NCBI GenBank assembly: GCA_947034885.2
Contig: OX344751.2
Location: forward strand, 34,895,582-34,959,581
DNA length: 64,000 nt
Reading direction: 5' to 3'
From: Thuidium tamariscinum
Taxonomy: Eukaryota; Streptophyta; Bryopsida; Hypnales; Thuidiaceae
Part shown: positions 62,900 through 64,000 of the stretch, piece by piece
How positions within the stretch are numbered: position 1 is the stretch's first letter
How the letters are laid out: the number at the start of each line of letters is the position of its first letter
Translations under genes and position numbers: made by a program
Notes under the pieces: generated by a model
What the model was told of the DNA's origin: nothing
What the model saw: only the letters and a program-made list of their open reading frames with translations
Database searches by the model: none

Positions 62900-63670
62900 G
62901 GTCGTTTGAGAGCTTAGTTCTTTGACTATGTTTACTCCAAAAATGGTCAAAAATTGTCATCATCTAGTAGACTAGTACCAATACCAAATTTTTTTTAAGC
63001 ATTTTTTTAAGTTTCTAATTGTAGGATCTTGTAGTAAATTGGTTTGAAAACATGCGCAAAATTTTTTTAGAGTTTTTCACCATGTAGATTGCAAGATATT
63101 TGCGTTTGAATGCTAAAAAATCTTTTTTTTTACCTTGCAAAAAACAAAGCAGCTACACTTCAGAAGGCAAAAATCACATGAAAAATGGTCCAAAATGGTT
63201 GTGCCTCTTTGGATTCATTGTCATTGTTGAAGCCAAGTAGGGTACTTGACTAAAAAATTTCAGATTGTTTAGAATTGCAGAATATATAGAAAAAAAATAG
63301 TAAGTAAAAAAAATAGCAAATAATTCAAAGTACAAAATTGTTAAGAATTTAATTATGAAATTGAAAAATGTCAATCTCAATGGTTGTAATGTTGCAATAA
63401 ACAATCTACATTCTATGGTTTTATTTTTTTTCAAAAAATATTGAAAATTGAATGAAATAAAGGACTTCAAAGTTTATTTTAGAGTGGAAAATCCATAACT
63501 ACCCACAAACAAACAAAACTCATAACTTTTGACTCATTCATCAAAATGAATGATTCAAAGTTTTTCAATCATACTTAAATGACAAAAACTAATTTCAAAA
63601 TTTTGTTTTCTGGAAAAGTTTTATTTTTGAATTTACCCAAACTACTTAGTTATAAAAAATAATAATATAG
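62900..63670. repeat. dispersed non-coding repeat R1, copy 3
   Basis: Collinear with 9,740-10,600 and 29,370-30,300: 'tttgactatgttt', 'gatcttgtagta', 'gtttgaa', 'ttaccttgcaaaaa', 'gctacacttca', 'ttgttaagaatttaattatg', 'aataaacaatctacattct', 'ggacttcaaagtttatttta' and 'atgattcaaag'. Confidence 0.7.
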
Positions 63671-64000
63671 TAGGGTGATTGCAAGAAACACCTGTCCTAT
63701 TTTGTATCACACGTCGCATTCTGATTTGTTTTTTGGCCATAACTTTTGTGTTTTAGCTCCGATTGACTCAAGATTTGGAGGGAAGGTGCTCATAACTATC
63801 ATAAACCTTCCATAATTTTTTCATAATTTTCAAAAATAGTTTACTATCCATAAATAGATCCCGATTGAATGTCACACTTGGCAGTTTAGGGGTTTTCTAT
63901 ACCTGAGCTATACCTTTTTTTAATGATTTTAACATGAAATTTGGATGAGTTGGTCTTCTAATAGACTTCTAGTTTTCTAGGGAAGGATTTTAAAAAAAAG
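63671..64000. other. right edge, no feature recognised
   Basis: AT-rich sequence without a convincing frame. Confidence 0.4.

Noticed and set aside
1..64000. tRNA or rRNA genes
   Set aside because: I looked for the T-loop GGTTCRANYCC pattern with a pairing acceptor stem and for rRNA-like conserved blocks and found none that hold up.

Overview
This is nuclear DNA from a land plant: AT-rich, intron-containing and full of transposons. The best-preserved gene encodes a TIR-NB-ARC-LRR immune receptor. Its TIR resembles those I associate with mosses and other non-flowering plants (inference; a similarity search would settle it). There is no sign of bacterial, plastid or mitochondrial gene organisation, and no CRISPR or operon structure. 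Most of the short open frames in the window are chance frames or shadows.

Layout. 1-0.42 kb: possible 3' end of a plus-strand gene. 0.4-8 kb: mid-GC DNA with no recognisable gene. 8.0-17.8 kb: transposon block with a 189-bp palindromic CACTA-type MITE, two 298-bp hAT-like MITEs in opposite orientation (each with a perfect 8-bp target duplication), and a 3,050-bp TG...CA element with 5-bp target duplication nested in the second MITE (probably a solo LTR). 19.99-24.19 kb: the six-exon TNL gene (+). 24.7-25.75 kb: a 1-kb fold-back element. 26-31.8 kb: old non-coding repeats. 31.98-35.94 kb: an intact 11-exon gene (-) for a 459-residue protein with a C-terminal RING finger. 37.5-39.1 kb: a GatC (organellar Glu-tRNA amidotransferase subunit C) gene copy (-) with apparent lesions. 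40.6-44.7 kb: a tandem copy of the RING gene (-) broken at several points. 45.0-56.0 kb: two further RING-gene fragments in opposite orientations attached to the arms of a large inverted duplication; the spacer holds a 1,389-bp non-autonomous CACTA element and a related MITE. 56.4-60.5 kb: a ~150-bp repeat family and a decayed LINE reverse transcriptase. 60.5-64 kb: AT-rich repeat DNA.

How it fits together. The TNL would be an intracellular immune receptor. The RING protein is a candidate ubiquitin ligase whose locus expanded to four copies and then decayed, leaving sense and antisense pieces that could form double-stranded RNA. Gene models come from manual splice-phase chaining: all phases close for the TNL and for RING copy 1, which is the main evidence that those two are intact.
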